NCBI RefSeq assembly: GCF_014219065.1
Contig: NZ_JACLGO010000014.1
Span: forward strand, 41,154-105,153
Source of the DNA: Halopseudomonas xiamenensis
GTDB lineage: Bacteria; Pseudomonadota; Gammaproteobacteria; Pseudomonadales; Pseudomonadaceae
Direction: 5' to 3'
DNA length: 64,000 nt
In this document: one piece after another, positions 54,823-64,000 of the stretch
Position numbering within the stretch: position 1 is the first letter of the stretch
Layout of the letters: the number at the start of each line of letters is the position of its first letter
Translations under genes and position numbers: made by a program
The notes under the pieces: generated by a model
What the model was told of the DNA's origin: nothing
What the model saw: only the letters and a program-made list of their open reading frames with translations
Databases searched by the model: none

Positions 54823-55644
54823 ATGAACAATCCGCACCCGGCCTCCCACGTTTTCGACAGCGCCATCAGCCTGCGTCCCATGGATACTCACCGCTACAGC
54901 GGCCGTACCGCCGAGACCTACAACAACATGGTCGGGCCCTTCGGCGGCATTACCGCCGCCGCGCTGCTGAACGCGGTGCTGCAGCACCCCGAGCGGTTGG
55001 GTGATCCGGTGTCGCTGACGGTGAACTTTGCCGGCCCGGTGGCCGAAGGAGAGTTCGAGATCGAGGCTACGCCACTGCGTACCAACCGCTCGACCCAGCA
55101 CTGGTTGTTATTGCAGAAGCAGGACGGTGAGGTAGTCACCAGCGCGACGGCGTTCTTTGCCACTCGCCGGGACACCCTGTCCGAGCAACAACTGAGCCCA
55201 CCCCCGGCCCCGCGCCCCGATACGCTGAAGCGAGTCGATATCAGCATCCGCAACTGGTTCAAGCAGTATGACTTCCGCTTTATACGCGGCATCCCCCTGC
55301 AGCCACGTGCGGCGGACCAGCCGGCAGATACCGAGTCACTGCTGTGGGTCCGTGATTATCCCGAACGGCCACTCGACTACTGCTCGCTGACCGCGCTGGG
55401 TGACGTGTTTGCACCACGCATTTTCCTGTTACGCGACCATTTCACTCCCTCCGGCACCGTGTCCATGACGCACTACTTCCATGCCACCGCTGATGAGCTG
55501 AGCAAGGCTGGTACGGGTTTTGTGCTGGGTCAGGCGAAGGCTTCCCGATTGCATGGCAACTATGCGGATCAGGTAGCACACCTGTGGTCGGAGGATGGAG
55601 TGCTGTTGTTGACCAGCACCCAGTCGGTGTATTTCAAGGAGTGA
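54823..55644 (+). CDS. TesB-like acyl-CoA thioesterase family protein
   Basis: A 273-residue double-hotdog protein. Residues about 20-125 form the first hotdog (NNMVGPFGGITAAALLNAVLQHP, SLTVNFAGPV), and about 175-270 the second, ending in LWSEDGVLLLTSTQSVYF. It belongs to the acyl-CoA thioesterase-like superfamily. Likely releases free acid from acyl-CoA, possibly serving the surrounding beta-oxidation genes. It is convergent with the crotonase gene, separated by hairpins at 55655-55805. Confidence 0.85.
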   Translation: MNNPHPASHVFDSAISLRPMDTHRYSGRTAETYNNMVGPFGGITAAALLNAVLQHPERLGDPVSLTVNFAGPVAEGEFEIEATPLRTNRSTQHWLLLQKQDGEVVTSATAFFATRRDTLSEQQLSPPPAPRPDTLKRVDISIRNWFKQYDFRFIRGIPLQPRAADQPADTESLLWVRDYPERPLDYCSLTALGDVFAPRIFLLRDHFTPSGTVSMTHYFHATADELSKAGTGFVLGQAKASRLHGNYADQVAHLWSEDGVLLLTSTQSVYFKE

Positions 55645-55652
55645 GCGCCCCG

Positions 55653-55806
55653 GTCGGCGAGCAGACGCTCGCCAGCCCGGGAGGGACGAGCACCAGCTCG
55701 TCCGCGGAACAGCCGGATGGCGCAGTGTCTCAAGCCAGTCCGCCCATCAAGCTGGTACTTGACGTTCCCAGCAGCGTAACCCTCTCGGTTACCCCAACGC
55801 TGCCAG
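55653..55806. terminator. Hairpin-rich intergenic region between convergent genes
   Basis: Three stems lie in order: GGCGAG/CTCGCC (55656-55673), GGACGAGC/GCTCGTCC (55684-55703, perfect 8 bp with an ACCA loop), and GCAGCGT...ACGCTGC enclosing GTAACC/GGTTAC (55771-55803). The last extends to the end of the crotonase gene. They probably act as bidirectional terminators; no long T-run is present. Confidence 0.5.
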
Positions 55807-56454
55807 CACCTCACCCCGCAACGGCGCATTGAGCAGCAGACGGGTTTCCCGGTAGGCCTTGCGGTCCAGTGCCGCCAGTTGCCGGGTCTTGTCCCGGGCA
55901 CGCTCCAGCAGCTCACCACCGGTCACCAGCTCGTCATAGAAGCCAGCCTCCAGCGCCTGCTGCGGATTGAGGATCTGCGCCTGCAGGGCACAGCGGTTGA
56001 GCCATTGCGGCGCCAGTCCGGCCCGCGCTTGGGGCATGGCGGCATCGGGCATGGTCATGCCGATGGCCACTTCGTTCAGGCCGATATTGAAGGCGCCGGC
56101 CGCGCCGACGCGATAGTCGGCCAGCAGCAGCATGAAGGCGGCCTTGGCCATGGCATGCCCGGTGCTGGCCATCAACACCGGCGCCGGATAGTCCAGCAGG
56201 GCCAGGGTCAAGCGGTCACCGGCGGCGCGCATGGCGTCACAGGCCGGGCCGCCGGCAGCGATCAACTTGCGATCGTAGCCACCACTGAAACAACCCGCCC
56301 GGCCATAGATCAGCAGAGCAGCGTCGGCGCTGGCAGCCTGGTCGATGGCCGCCAGCAGCTCATTAAGCATCTGCTCGGACAGCGCATTGACCTTGCCGTC
56401 ATCCAGGGCGATCTCGGCAATGCCGTCGACGATACTCAGCACCAGCGCGCTCAT
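55789..56454 (-). CDS. Enoyl-CoA hydratase/isomerase (crotonase) family protein
   Basis: A 221-residue crotonase-fold protein, shorter than the usual 255-260 because it lacks the C-terminal helices of canonical hydratases. The oxyanion-hole segments are GRAGCFSGGYDRKLI and STGHAMAKAAFMLLLADYRVGAAG. The typical catalytic Glu positions are not obvious in NEVAIGMTMPDAAMPQ, so isomerase or other crotonase chemistry is possible. It overlaps the acyl-CoA ligase by 4 nt and is co-transcribed with it. Confidence 0.85.
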   Translation of the reverse strand: MSALVLSIVDGIAEIALDDGKVNALSEQMLNELLAAIDQAASADAALLIYGRAGCFSGGYDRKLIAAGGPACDAMRAAGDRLTLALLDYPAPVLMASTGHAMAKAAFMLLLADYRVGAAGAFNIGLNEVAIGMTMPDAAMPQARAGLAPQWLNRCALQAQILNPQQALEAGFYDELVTGGELLERARDKTRQLAALDRKAYRETRLLLNAPLRGEVLAALG

Positions 56455-58073
56455 GGCTGTACCTGCGCCCGGGCTTCATCACGCAGCACCCGGCGCAGCA
56501 ACTTGCCGACGGTGGACTTGGGCAGGTCGTCGCGGATCTCGATGAAGCTCGGCACCTTGTAGCCGGTCAGTTGTTCACGGCAATGGGCAATGATGTCGGC
56601 TTCAGTCAGATTCTGATCGTGCAGGCTGACGAACAGCTTGATCGCCTCGCCCTTGCGCTCATCCGGCACGCCGACCGCCACGCATTCGCGGATACCGGGA
56701 TGGCGCATGACCGCGTCTTCCACATCATTGGGATACACGTTGAAGCCGGATACCAGGATCATGTCCTTCTTGCGGTCGACCAGCTTGAGGAATCCGTCTT
56801 CGTCGATCACGCCGATGTCACCGGTCTTCAGCCAGCCATCTTCGGTGAAGGTTTCCGCGGTGGCTTCGGGACGCTGCCAGTAGCCCTGCATGACCTGCGG
56901 GCCACGAATCAGCAGCTCACCCGGCTCGCCGGCCGGGACTTCCTGGCCCAGGTCATCGACGATCTTCATTTCGGTGTCGATCACCGCCTGGCCGATAAAG
57001 CCTTCCTTATAAGGCGTGTTGCCGGTGGAGGCGACCACCACGGGTGAGGTCTCGGTCATGCCGAAGCCCTCGCGGACGACACTGCCGGTACGCTCGAACC
57101 AGCGCTGGGCCACCGAGAGGTTCAGCGGCGCACCGCCGGAGTTGACCCATTTCAGGCGACTGAAATCGATGCTGTCGAACTGCGGGTGGGCCATCAGCGA
57201 GACGAACAGCGAGTTGATGCCGGTGAACAGGGTGATGGAGTGCCGCTGCATGTCGGCGATCATGCCGTCCAGGTCCCGCGGGTTGGTGATCAGCACGCTG
57301 TTGAAACCGGTGAACACCGAGGCCAGGCAGTTCGCGGTGAAGGCAAAGATGTGGTACAGCGGCAGCGGCGACACCCGCACCTCGTTGCCGTATTCCACCT
57401 CGCCGGGCTTGATGATGCTCACCGCCTGCAGCACGTTGCTCAGCAGGTTGCGGTGGGTCAGCATGGCGCCCTTGGATACGCCGGTGGTGCCGCCGGTGTA
57501 CTGCAGCACGGCCAGGTCATCCAGGCCGCGTCCGGTGTCGATCTCCGGCAGGGTCTTGCCGATCGCCAGTGCCGCCATGAAACGGGTCACGTCGGCGGCA
57601 TCGCCCTGTTCCTGCGGATGCCGCCAGTCATCCAGACTGGTGACGATGAGTCGCTCGATCTGGGTTTGCGGCTGGATGCTGCGTACCAGCGGGACCAGCT
57701 TGTCGAGCACTACCACCGCCTTGGCACCGGAGTCGGCGAACTGGTGGCGGGTTTCCGGAGCGGTGTATTGGGGGTTGGTATTGACGATGACCAGGCCCGC
57801 CTTGAGTGCGCCGAAGATGGCCACCACGTACTGGAGCAGGTTGGGCAGCTGGATAGCCAGCCGATCACCGGGTTGCAACCCGGCCTCATGCCGCAGATAG
57901 CGGGCGAAACTGTCCGCGTGGCTGCCCAACGCCGTGAAGCTGACCGAGTCCGCGCCACAGGAAAATGCCGGTTTGTCACCATAATCACGACAGGCCTGCT
58001 GGAGCAGATCATACAGGTTGGCATGACCAAGTTCGGCCAACTGGCCGGCAACAACGCAGGGAGATGTGGACAT
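56451..58073 (-). CDS. AMP-dependent acyl-CoA ligase
   Basis: Activates carboxylic acids to acyl-CoA with ATP. It has 540 residues. The P-loop-like A3 motif YTGGTTGVSKGAM is at about 192-204, GFGMTETSPV (A5) near 335, the A7 region GWLKTGDIG near 415, and LVDRKKDMILVSGFNVYP near 430 with the hinge; the A10 Lys lies in PKSTVGKLLRR. The type is like medium/long-chain ligases (FadD) and also PimA. A 16-bp repeat site (58098-58113) sits 25 nt upstream of the start and matches two sites before the divergent beta-oxidation operon. Confidence 0.9.
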   Translation of the reverse strand: MSTSPCVVAGQLAELGHANLYDLLQQACRDYGDKPAFSCGADSVSFTALGSHADSFARYLRHEAGLQPGDRLAIQLPNLLQYVVAIFGALKAGLVIVNTNPQYTAPETRHQFADSGAKAVVVLDKLVPLVRSIQPQTQIERLIVTSLDDWRHPQEQGDAADVTRFMAALAIGKTLPEIDTGRGLDDLAVLQYTGGTTGVSKGAMLTHRNLLSNVLQAVSIIKPGEVEYGNEVRVSPLPLYHIFAFTANCLASVFTGFNSVLITNPRDLDGMIADMQRHSITLFTGINSLFVSLMAHPQFDSIDFSRLKWVNSGGAPLNLSVAQRWFERTGSVVREGFGMTETSPVVVASTGNTPYKEGFIGQAVIDTEMKIVDDLGQEVPAGEPGELLIRGPQVMQGYWQRPEATAETFTEDGWLKTGDIGVIDEDGFLKLVDRKKDMILVSGFNVYPNDVEDAVMRHPGIRECVAVGVPDERKGEAIKLFVSLHDQNLTEADIIAHCREQLTGYKVPSFIEIRDDLPKSTVGKLLRRVLRDEARAQVQP

Positions 58074-58097
58074 CGGAACCTCTTTTTTGGACTATTA

Positions 58098-58113
58098 TTT
58101 TGCACAGCGAAAC
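58098..58113. promoter_or_regulatory. Operator candidate 1 (IclR-type) before acyl-CoA ligase
   Basis: TTTTGCACAGCGAAAC, 25 nt upstream of the ligase start. It matches 59153-59168 and 59181-59196 at nearly all positions (TTTYGC-N4-CGAAAC). Partial TGCACAG cores occur again, inverted, at 58148-58154 and 58183-58189 in the same divergent region. Confidence 0.7.
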
Positions 58114-58301
58114 ACAATACCAAAAGATGCTATTCTATCTCTCGCAGCTGTGCAATCATCCGAACAAATCAAAACAATATCGCTGTGCAGAACGCTTCGT
58201 CCTTTGTATCGTTCCGCCCAGCCCACAACAATAGTAGTCCGGCGCTGCCGATCGAATGGCAGGCGCCGCACTCGGATGCCATATCAAGGTACGAATGCTT
58301 T

Positions 58302-59087
58302 ATGAATGACGATCTGCCAGAACAAACCCCACCCAAGGACCGCAAATTCGTCGAGGCGCTCTCCCGCGGACTCGATGTGCTGCGCGCATTCAGCCAGGGC
58401 GCGGTGGTCATGGGTAATCAGGATATCGCCCGGATCACCGGCCTACCCAAGCCCACCGTGTCGCGCATGACCTACACGCTGACCAAGCTCGGCTACCTGT
58501 CCTATTCGCCGCAACTGGAGAAGTACCAGCTGGATTCTGGCGTGCTGGCCCTCGGTTACGCCTATGTATCGAACCTGCGGGTGCGCCAGCTGGCCAAGCC
58601 GTACCTGGACGAGTTCGCCCGTAATACCAACACCTCCGTGGGTCTGACCTGCCGCGACCGCCTGTCGATGATCTATGTCGAGAACTGCCGCCCCGCCGAG
58701 ATCACCTCGCTGCGCATGGATGTCGGCGTGCGCCTGCCGCTGGCCACCACCGCCGCCGGGCGCGCCTACCTGGCGGCGATGAAGGAAGAGGAACGCCGCC
58801 ATGTGATGAGTTCGCTGGCGGCACGCAATCCCGATACCTGGCCGGAACTGGAAAAGCAGCTGGAACAGGCGTTCAGCGATTACCAGAAGTACGGCTTCTG
58901 CCTGTCGCTGGGTGACTGGGATCGCAACGTCAATGCCGCCGGCGTGGCCCTGCATCTGCAGGACGGCACGCTGATGGCACTGACCTGCGGCGCGCCAACC
59001 TACCTGGTGTCCGAAGACAAGGTGAAGAACCAATTGGCGCACCAGTTGGCGATCCTCGCCCGGGATATCGAACGCCTCGGAGTGTAA
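58302..59087 (+). CDS. IclR-family transcriptional regulator
   Basis: A 261-residue regulator. The N-terminal winged helix (about 15-75) has RGLDVLRAFSQGAVVMGNQDIARITGLPKPTVSRMTYTL, the standard IclR helix-turn-helix. The C-terminal effector domain has SLRMDVGVRLPLATTAAGRAYLA and GDWDRNVNAAGVALHL. It is divergent from the acyl-CoA ligase and upstream of the hydratase/dehydrogenase fusion. Near-identical 16-bp palindromic sites before both neighbours suggest it represses or activates both units in response to an acid or acyl-CoA effector. Confidence 0.93.
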   Translation: MNDDLPEQTPPKDRKFVEALSRGLDVLRAFSQGAVVMGNQDIARITGLPKPTVSRMTYTLTKLGYLSYSPQLEKYQLDSGVLALGYAYVSNLRVRQLAKPYLDEFARNTNTSVGLTCRDRLSMIYVENCRPAEITSLRMDVGVRLPLATTAAGRAYLAAMKEEERRHVMSSLAARNPDTWPELEKQLEQAFSDYQKYGFCLSLGDWDRNVNAAGVALHLQDGTLMALTCGAPTYLVSEDKVKNQLAHQLAILARDIERLGV

Positions 59088-59152
59088 TCATCAGCGCCCG
59101 TTATAACGCACCATTTTGCAACGGGCATCGACAATGCTTCCCAAGTTTTGTA

Positions 59153-59168
59153 TTTTGCTATGCGAAAC
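59153..59168. promoter_or_regulatory. Operator candidate 2 before the beta-oxidation operon
   Basis: TTTTGCTATGCGAAAC, 54-69 nt upstream of the start at 59222. Arms TTTTGC/GCGAAA are nearly palindromic. Confidence 0.68.
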
Positions 59169-59180
59169 GTGATTTCATTA

Positions 59181-59196
59181 TTTCGCACAACGAAAC
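59181..59196. promoter_or_regulatory. Operator candidate 3 before the beta-oxidation operon
   Basis: TTTCGCACAACGAAAC, 26-41 nt upstream of the start at 59222 and 28 bp (centre to centre) from candidate 2, so the two sites lie on nearly the same DNA face if helical repeat is 10.5 bp with slight offset. TTTCG/CGAAA is a perfect dyad. Confidence 0.7.
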
Positions 59197-59221
59197 TGAT
59201 CTGATTCACAGGAGATTCAGC

Positions 59222-61315
<2,094 letters not shown>

Positions 61316-61378
61316 GACTTTTCTGCCGGCGCCGCACCTGACGCGGCGCCGGCAGCTGAATAACAACGAGGACCCAAC

Positions 61379-62575
61379 ATGGAAATCCATTACACAGCTG
61401 AACAACTCGCCTTCCGTGACGAAGTGCGTGAATTCCTCAAGCAGGAGTTGCCGGCGGACATCGCAGCCAAGGTCAAACTCGGCAAGCACCTGACCAAGGC
61501 CGATCATGAGCGCTGGCAGCAGATCCTGTCCAAGAAGGGCTGGTATGCACCGGGCTGGCCGGTCGAGCATGGCGGCACTACATGGGGCGCCGTGGAGAAG
61601 CACATCTTCGACGAAGAGTCCTCCGCTGCCGGGGCACCGCGCACCATTCCCTTCGGCGTCGCCATGGTCGCTCCGGTGATCATCAAGTTCGGTACTGAAG
61701 CGCAGAAGCAGCAGTACCTGCCGCGCATCCTGTCCGGTGAGGACTGGTGGTGCCAGGGTTACTCCGAGCCGGGCGCCGGTTCCGACCTGGCCTCGCTGAA
61801 GACCCGCGCCGTGCGTGATGGCGATCACTATGTGGTCAACGGCCAGAAGACCTGGACCACCCTGGGCCAGCACGCCAACATGATCTTCTGCCTGGTGCGT
61901 ACCGATCCGGAAGCCCAGCAGCAGCGCGGTATCTCCTTCCTGCTGATCGACATGGCCACCCCCGGCATCACTGTCCGTCCGATCATCACCCTGGACGGCG
62001 ACCATGAAGTCAACGAGGTGTTCTTCGATGACGTGCGCGTGCCGGTGGAGAACCTGGTCGGCGAGGAGAACAAGGGCTGGACCTGCGCCAAGTACCTGCT
62101 GACCCACGAGCGTACCGGCCTGGCCGGTATCGGCACCTCCAAGGCAGCGCTGAGCAACCTCAAGCGCATCGCCGCCAAACAGCAGAAGAACGGCAAGTCA
62201 CTGCTCGAGGACACTCTGTTCCGCGCGCAGATCGCCGAAGTGGAAATGTCGCTGATGGCTGCCGAGGTGAGCACCCTGCGTATCGTCGCCGCCGCCTCCG
62301 AAGGTGGTGTACCCGGCGCGGAAAGCTCGATCCTCAAGGTACAGGGCACCGAGATCCGCCAGGCCATCACCCACCTGACGCGCAAGGCCCTGGGGCCGTA
62401 TGCCCTGCCCTTCCTGCCGGAAGAGCTGGAGCTGGACTATGACGGCGAGTTCCTCGTCGACGACTATGCCGCAGCCCCGGCTTCGACCTATTTCAACATG
62501 CGCAAACTGTCGATCTTCGGCGGATCCAACGAGATCCAGAAGAATATCGTCTCGAAAATGATCCTCGAACTCTAA
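61379..62575 (+). CDS. Acyl-CoA dehydrogenase, PimC-like large subunit
   Basis: A 398-residue FAD enzyme of the acyl-CoA dehydrogenase superfamily. Clear blocks are WWCQGYSEPGAGSDLASLKTRAV, VVNGQKTWTTLGQHA and KLSIFGGSNEIQKNIV. It resembles the large subunit of pimeloyl-CoA dehydrogenase and related two-subunit enzymes, and the next gene, 12 nt downstream, encodes the small-subunit type. They probably form a heteromer that introduces the alpha-beta double bond into dicarboxylyl or medium-chain acyl-CoA. Electrons would pass to the ETF whose beta gene starts at the window end. Confidence 0.9.
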   Translation: MEIHYTAEQLAFRDEVREFLKQELPADIAAKVKLGKHLTKADHERWQQILSKKGWYAPGWPVEHGGTTWGAVEKHIFDEESSAAGAPRTIPFGVAMVAPVIIKFGTEAQKQQYLPRILSGEDWWCQGYSEPGAGSDLASLKTRAVRDGDHYVVNGQKTWTTLGQHANMIFCLVRTDPEAQQQRGISFLLIDMATPGITVRPIITLDGDHEVNEVFFDDVRVPVENLVGEENKGWTCAKYLLTHERTGLAGIGTSKAALSNLKRIAAKQQKNGKSLLEDTLFRAQIAEVEMSLMAAEVSTLRIVAAASEGGVPGAESSILKVQGTEIRQAITHLTRKALGPYALPFLPEELELDYDGEFLVDDYAAAPASTYFNMRKLSIFGGSNEIQKNIVSKMILEL

Positions 62576-62587
62576 GGAGCGCCGACC

Positions 62588-63721
62588 ATGGACTTCAAAT
62601 TGACTGAAGAGCAGCAGATGCTCCAGGACACCGCGGCCCGCCTGGTTCGCGACGTTTACACCTTCGAAAAGCGCCTTGAGTTCAGCGACAGCGACGCCGG
62701 CTTCAGCACCGAATTCTGGCAGCAACTGGGCGAGCTGGGCCTGACCGCCATCCCCTTCTCCGAGGAACTGGGTGGCTTCGGCGGCGGCGGCGTGGAAACC
62801 ATGCTGATCATGGAACAGCTGGGCCGTGGCATCTGCCTGGAACCCTACCTGGAGTCGGTGATCCTGGCCGGCGGCCTGATCGGCCAGCTGGGCAACGAGC
62901 AACAGAAGGAAGAACTGCTGGGCGCCATCGCCAGCGGCGAGCTGCAGGCCAGCGTCGCCCTGGAAGAGCCGAGCAGCCACTACTGCCTGCATGATGTGCA
63001 GACCACCGCGGTACAGGAAGGCAGCAACTGGCTGCTCAGCGGTCGCAAGGGTGTGGTGATCGGCGGCCAGACCGCCGGCAAGATCCTGGTCTCCGCACGC
63101 ACCGCCGGTGACGTCCGCGACCAGCAGGGCATCAGCCTGTTCCTGATCGACCCCGCCGCGGCAGGCGTCACCCGCCGCGTGTATGCCACCGTGGATGGCC
63201 GCAAGGGCTGCGAACTGTTCCTCGACAAGGTCCAGGGCGAGCTGTTGGGCTCTGCTGGCGACGCCTACGATGCGATTCGCTACCAGAGTGGCCGCGCCAT
63301 TGCCGCGCTGTGCGGTGAAGCGGTCGGCGCCATGCGTACCGCCTGCGACCTGACCCTGGACTACCTGAAGACCCGCAAGCAGTTCGGCGTGCCGATCGGC
63401 AAGTTCCAGGTTCTGCAGCACCGCATGGTCGATATGATCAGCGAACTGGAGCGCGGCACCTCGATGGCCATCCTGGCAGCCTGCGTCGCCGACGACCAGG
63501 ACAGCGACGAGCGCAGCGCCAAGCTGTCCGCCGCCAAGTTCATCGTCAACCGCGCGGCCCGCTACGTTGCCGAGCAGTGCATCCAGCTGCATGGCGGCAT
63601 CGCCATGACCTGGGAATACAACGGCGCCCACTACGCCAAGCGCCTGGTCATGATCAGTCACCAGTTCGGTGACGACGATCATCATCTGGAAGCCTATTCC
63701 AACCAGCTGGTTGTTGCCTGA
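62588..63721 (+). CDS. Acyl-CoA dehydrogenase, PimD-like small subunit
   Basis: A 377-residue acyl-CoA dehydrogenase-fold protein. MDFKLTEEQQMLQDTAARLVRD at the N-terminus and QLHGGIAMTWEYNGAHYAKRL at the C-terminus are family-typical. The middle domain is less conserved around the FAD/substrate contacts (EEPSSHYCLHDVQTTAV), as in small subunits of two-subunit dehydrogenases such as PimD. It follows the large subunit by 12 nt with AAGGAG before ATG 62588. The operon probably ends at the strong hairpin 13 nt after the stop. Confidence 0.9.
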   Translation: MDFKLTEEQQMLQDTAARLVRDVYTFEKRLEFSDSDAGFSTEFWQQLGELGLTAIPFSEELGGFGGGGVETMLIMEQLGRGICLEPYLESVILAGGLIGQLGNEQQKEELLGAIASGELQASVALEEPSSHYCLHDVQTTAVQEGSNWLLSGRKGVVIGGQTAGKILVSARTAGDVRDQQGISLFLIDPAAAGVTRRVYATVDGRKGCELFLDKVQGELLGSAGDAYDAIRYQSGRAIAALCGEAVGAMRTACDLTLDYLKTRKQFGVPIGKFQVLQHRMVDMISELERGTSMAILAACVADDQDSDERSAKLSAAKFIVNRAARYVAEQCIQLHGGIAMTWEYNGAHYAKRLVMISHQFGDDDHHLEAYSNQLVVA

Positions 63722-63733
63722 GGCACAGCAGCA

Positions 63734-63770
63734 GGTCGGGAAAACAGGGCTTTGTCCTGTTTTCCCGACC
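63734..63770 (+). terminator. Perfect 15-bp stem after the acyl-CoA dehydrogenase operon
   Basis: The arms at 63734-63748 (GGTCGGGAAAACAGG) and 63756-63770 (CCTGTTTTCCCGACC) are perfectly complementary with a 7-nt loop. No long T-run follows, but the A/T-rich lower stem and position 13 nt after the stop favour a terminator between this operon and etfB. Confidence 0.75.
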
Positions 63771-63893
63771 AATTCATCGTAAATCATGTGACCGGGTACT
63801 ATCGAACACGAAAAGTGCCCGGTATGCTAAGACCCCTTTTAAATGTCACACGCCCACCGGGGCGTTTCACAGACTTGCGGAGGACTAACGTCC

Positions 63894-64000
63894 ATGAAAA
63901 TCCTCGTCGCCGTAAAGCGCGTGGTTGACTACAACGTCAAGGTTCGCGTCAAGGCGGACAACAGCGGTGTCGACCTCGCCAACGTCAAGATGTCCATGAA
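63894..64000 (+). CDS. etfB: Electron transfer flavoprotein beta subunit (3' truncated by window edge)
   Basis: The first 35 codons of ETF beta, which accepts electrons from acyl-CoA dehydrogenases. [20 protein letters not shown] is the diagnostic N-terminus. GGAGG at 63879-63883 supports ATG 63894. It lies downstream of the dehydrogenase operon but after a strong hairpin, with its own apparent leader (including a CCGGG/CCCGG inverted repeat at about 63793-63823), so it is probably transcribed separately. Confidence 0.9.
   Translation, partial: MKILVAVKRVVDYNVKVRVKADNSGVDLANVKMSM

Noticed and set aside
57186..58301. Long in-frame extension upstream of the IclR start
   Set aside because: Open only because it is antisense to the acyl-CoA ligase; the conserved IclR N-terminus begins at ATG 58302 after the regulatory region.

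Overview
The window is high-GC chromosomal DNA of a pseudomonad-type gammaproteobacterium. The evidence is the gene blocks liuD-liuE, ftsY-ftsE-ftsX-rpoH, rsmD-coaD-ferredoxin, mutM and hemN, together with a PfeR/PfeS-style siderophore locus and REP-like repeats. Halopseudomonas or the P. pertucinogena lineage is a guess; I cannot fix the species from the sequence. I saw no tRNA, rRNA, CRISPR array or prophage.

Layout. 1-4057: end of the leucine/isovalerate operon (liuD, cut by the window edge, and liuE) and a CstA-family transporter. 4105-5037: an alpha/beta hydrolase behind an 18-bp palindromic operator. 5146-11681: first iron-acquisition block, made of a sensor kinase, a TonB-dependent receptor, a response regulator and a three-gene inner-membrane module (DUF3649, PepSY, DUF3325). 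11812-13578: an exported S8-type protease. 13752-20649: second iron block resembling pfeE-pfeA-pfeS-pfeR (periplasmic trilactone-type esterase, methyltransferase, catecholate receptor, kinase, regulator). Fur-like boxes lie in front of several genes in both blocks. 20761-28051: YigZ, a large GGDEF/EAL protein, hemN with an Anr-type box, a hypothetical protein, and rpoH. 28180-31088: ftsX-ftsE-ftsY. A complete group II intron of about 2.4 kb (31137-33540) sits 48 nt upstream of the ftsY start in the same orientation. 34037-40210: two M16 peptidase-like genes, rsmD, coaD, ferredoxin and gamma-glutamyltransferase in one direction. 40434-47868: Na/Pi transporter, a second GGDEF/EAL protein, a regulator, mutM, an unknown membrane protein and a thioesterase.

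48069-64000 is dominated by acyl-CoA metabolism: a 3-hydroxyacyl-CoA dehydrogenase plus thiolase pair, a TesB-like thioesterase, a crotonase plus acyl-CoA ligase pair, an IclR regulator, an enoyl-CoA hydratase/3-hydroxyacyl-CoA dehydrogenase fusion, paired large/small acyl-CoA dehydrogenases resembling PimC/PimD, and the start of etfB. Three near-identical 16-bp sites (TTTYGC-N4-CGAAAC type) lie in front of the ligase and the fusion gene. I infer that the IclR protein controls both transcription units as a dicarboxylate or medium-chain acid beta-oxidation regulon. A lipoprotein Ntn-acylase of the PvdQ/aculeacin-acylase type is also present.

The points most worth a second look are these. A 93-bp palindromic repeat is inserted in frame inside liuD. 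A family of long-armed palindromic repeats recurs between genes. The group II intron occupies the leader of the essential ftsY operon. The putative IclR regulon is bounded by repeated operators. The two c-di-GMP proteins have opposite predicted lesions: one keeps both active sites but lacks the inhibitory site, the other has an intact GGDEF with inhibitory site but a degenerate EAL domain.
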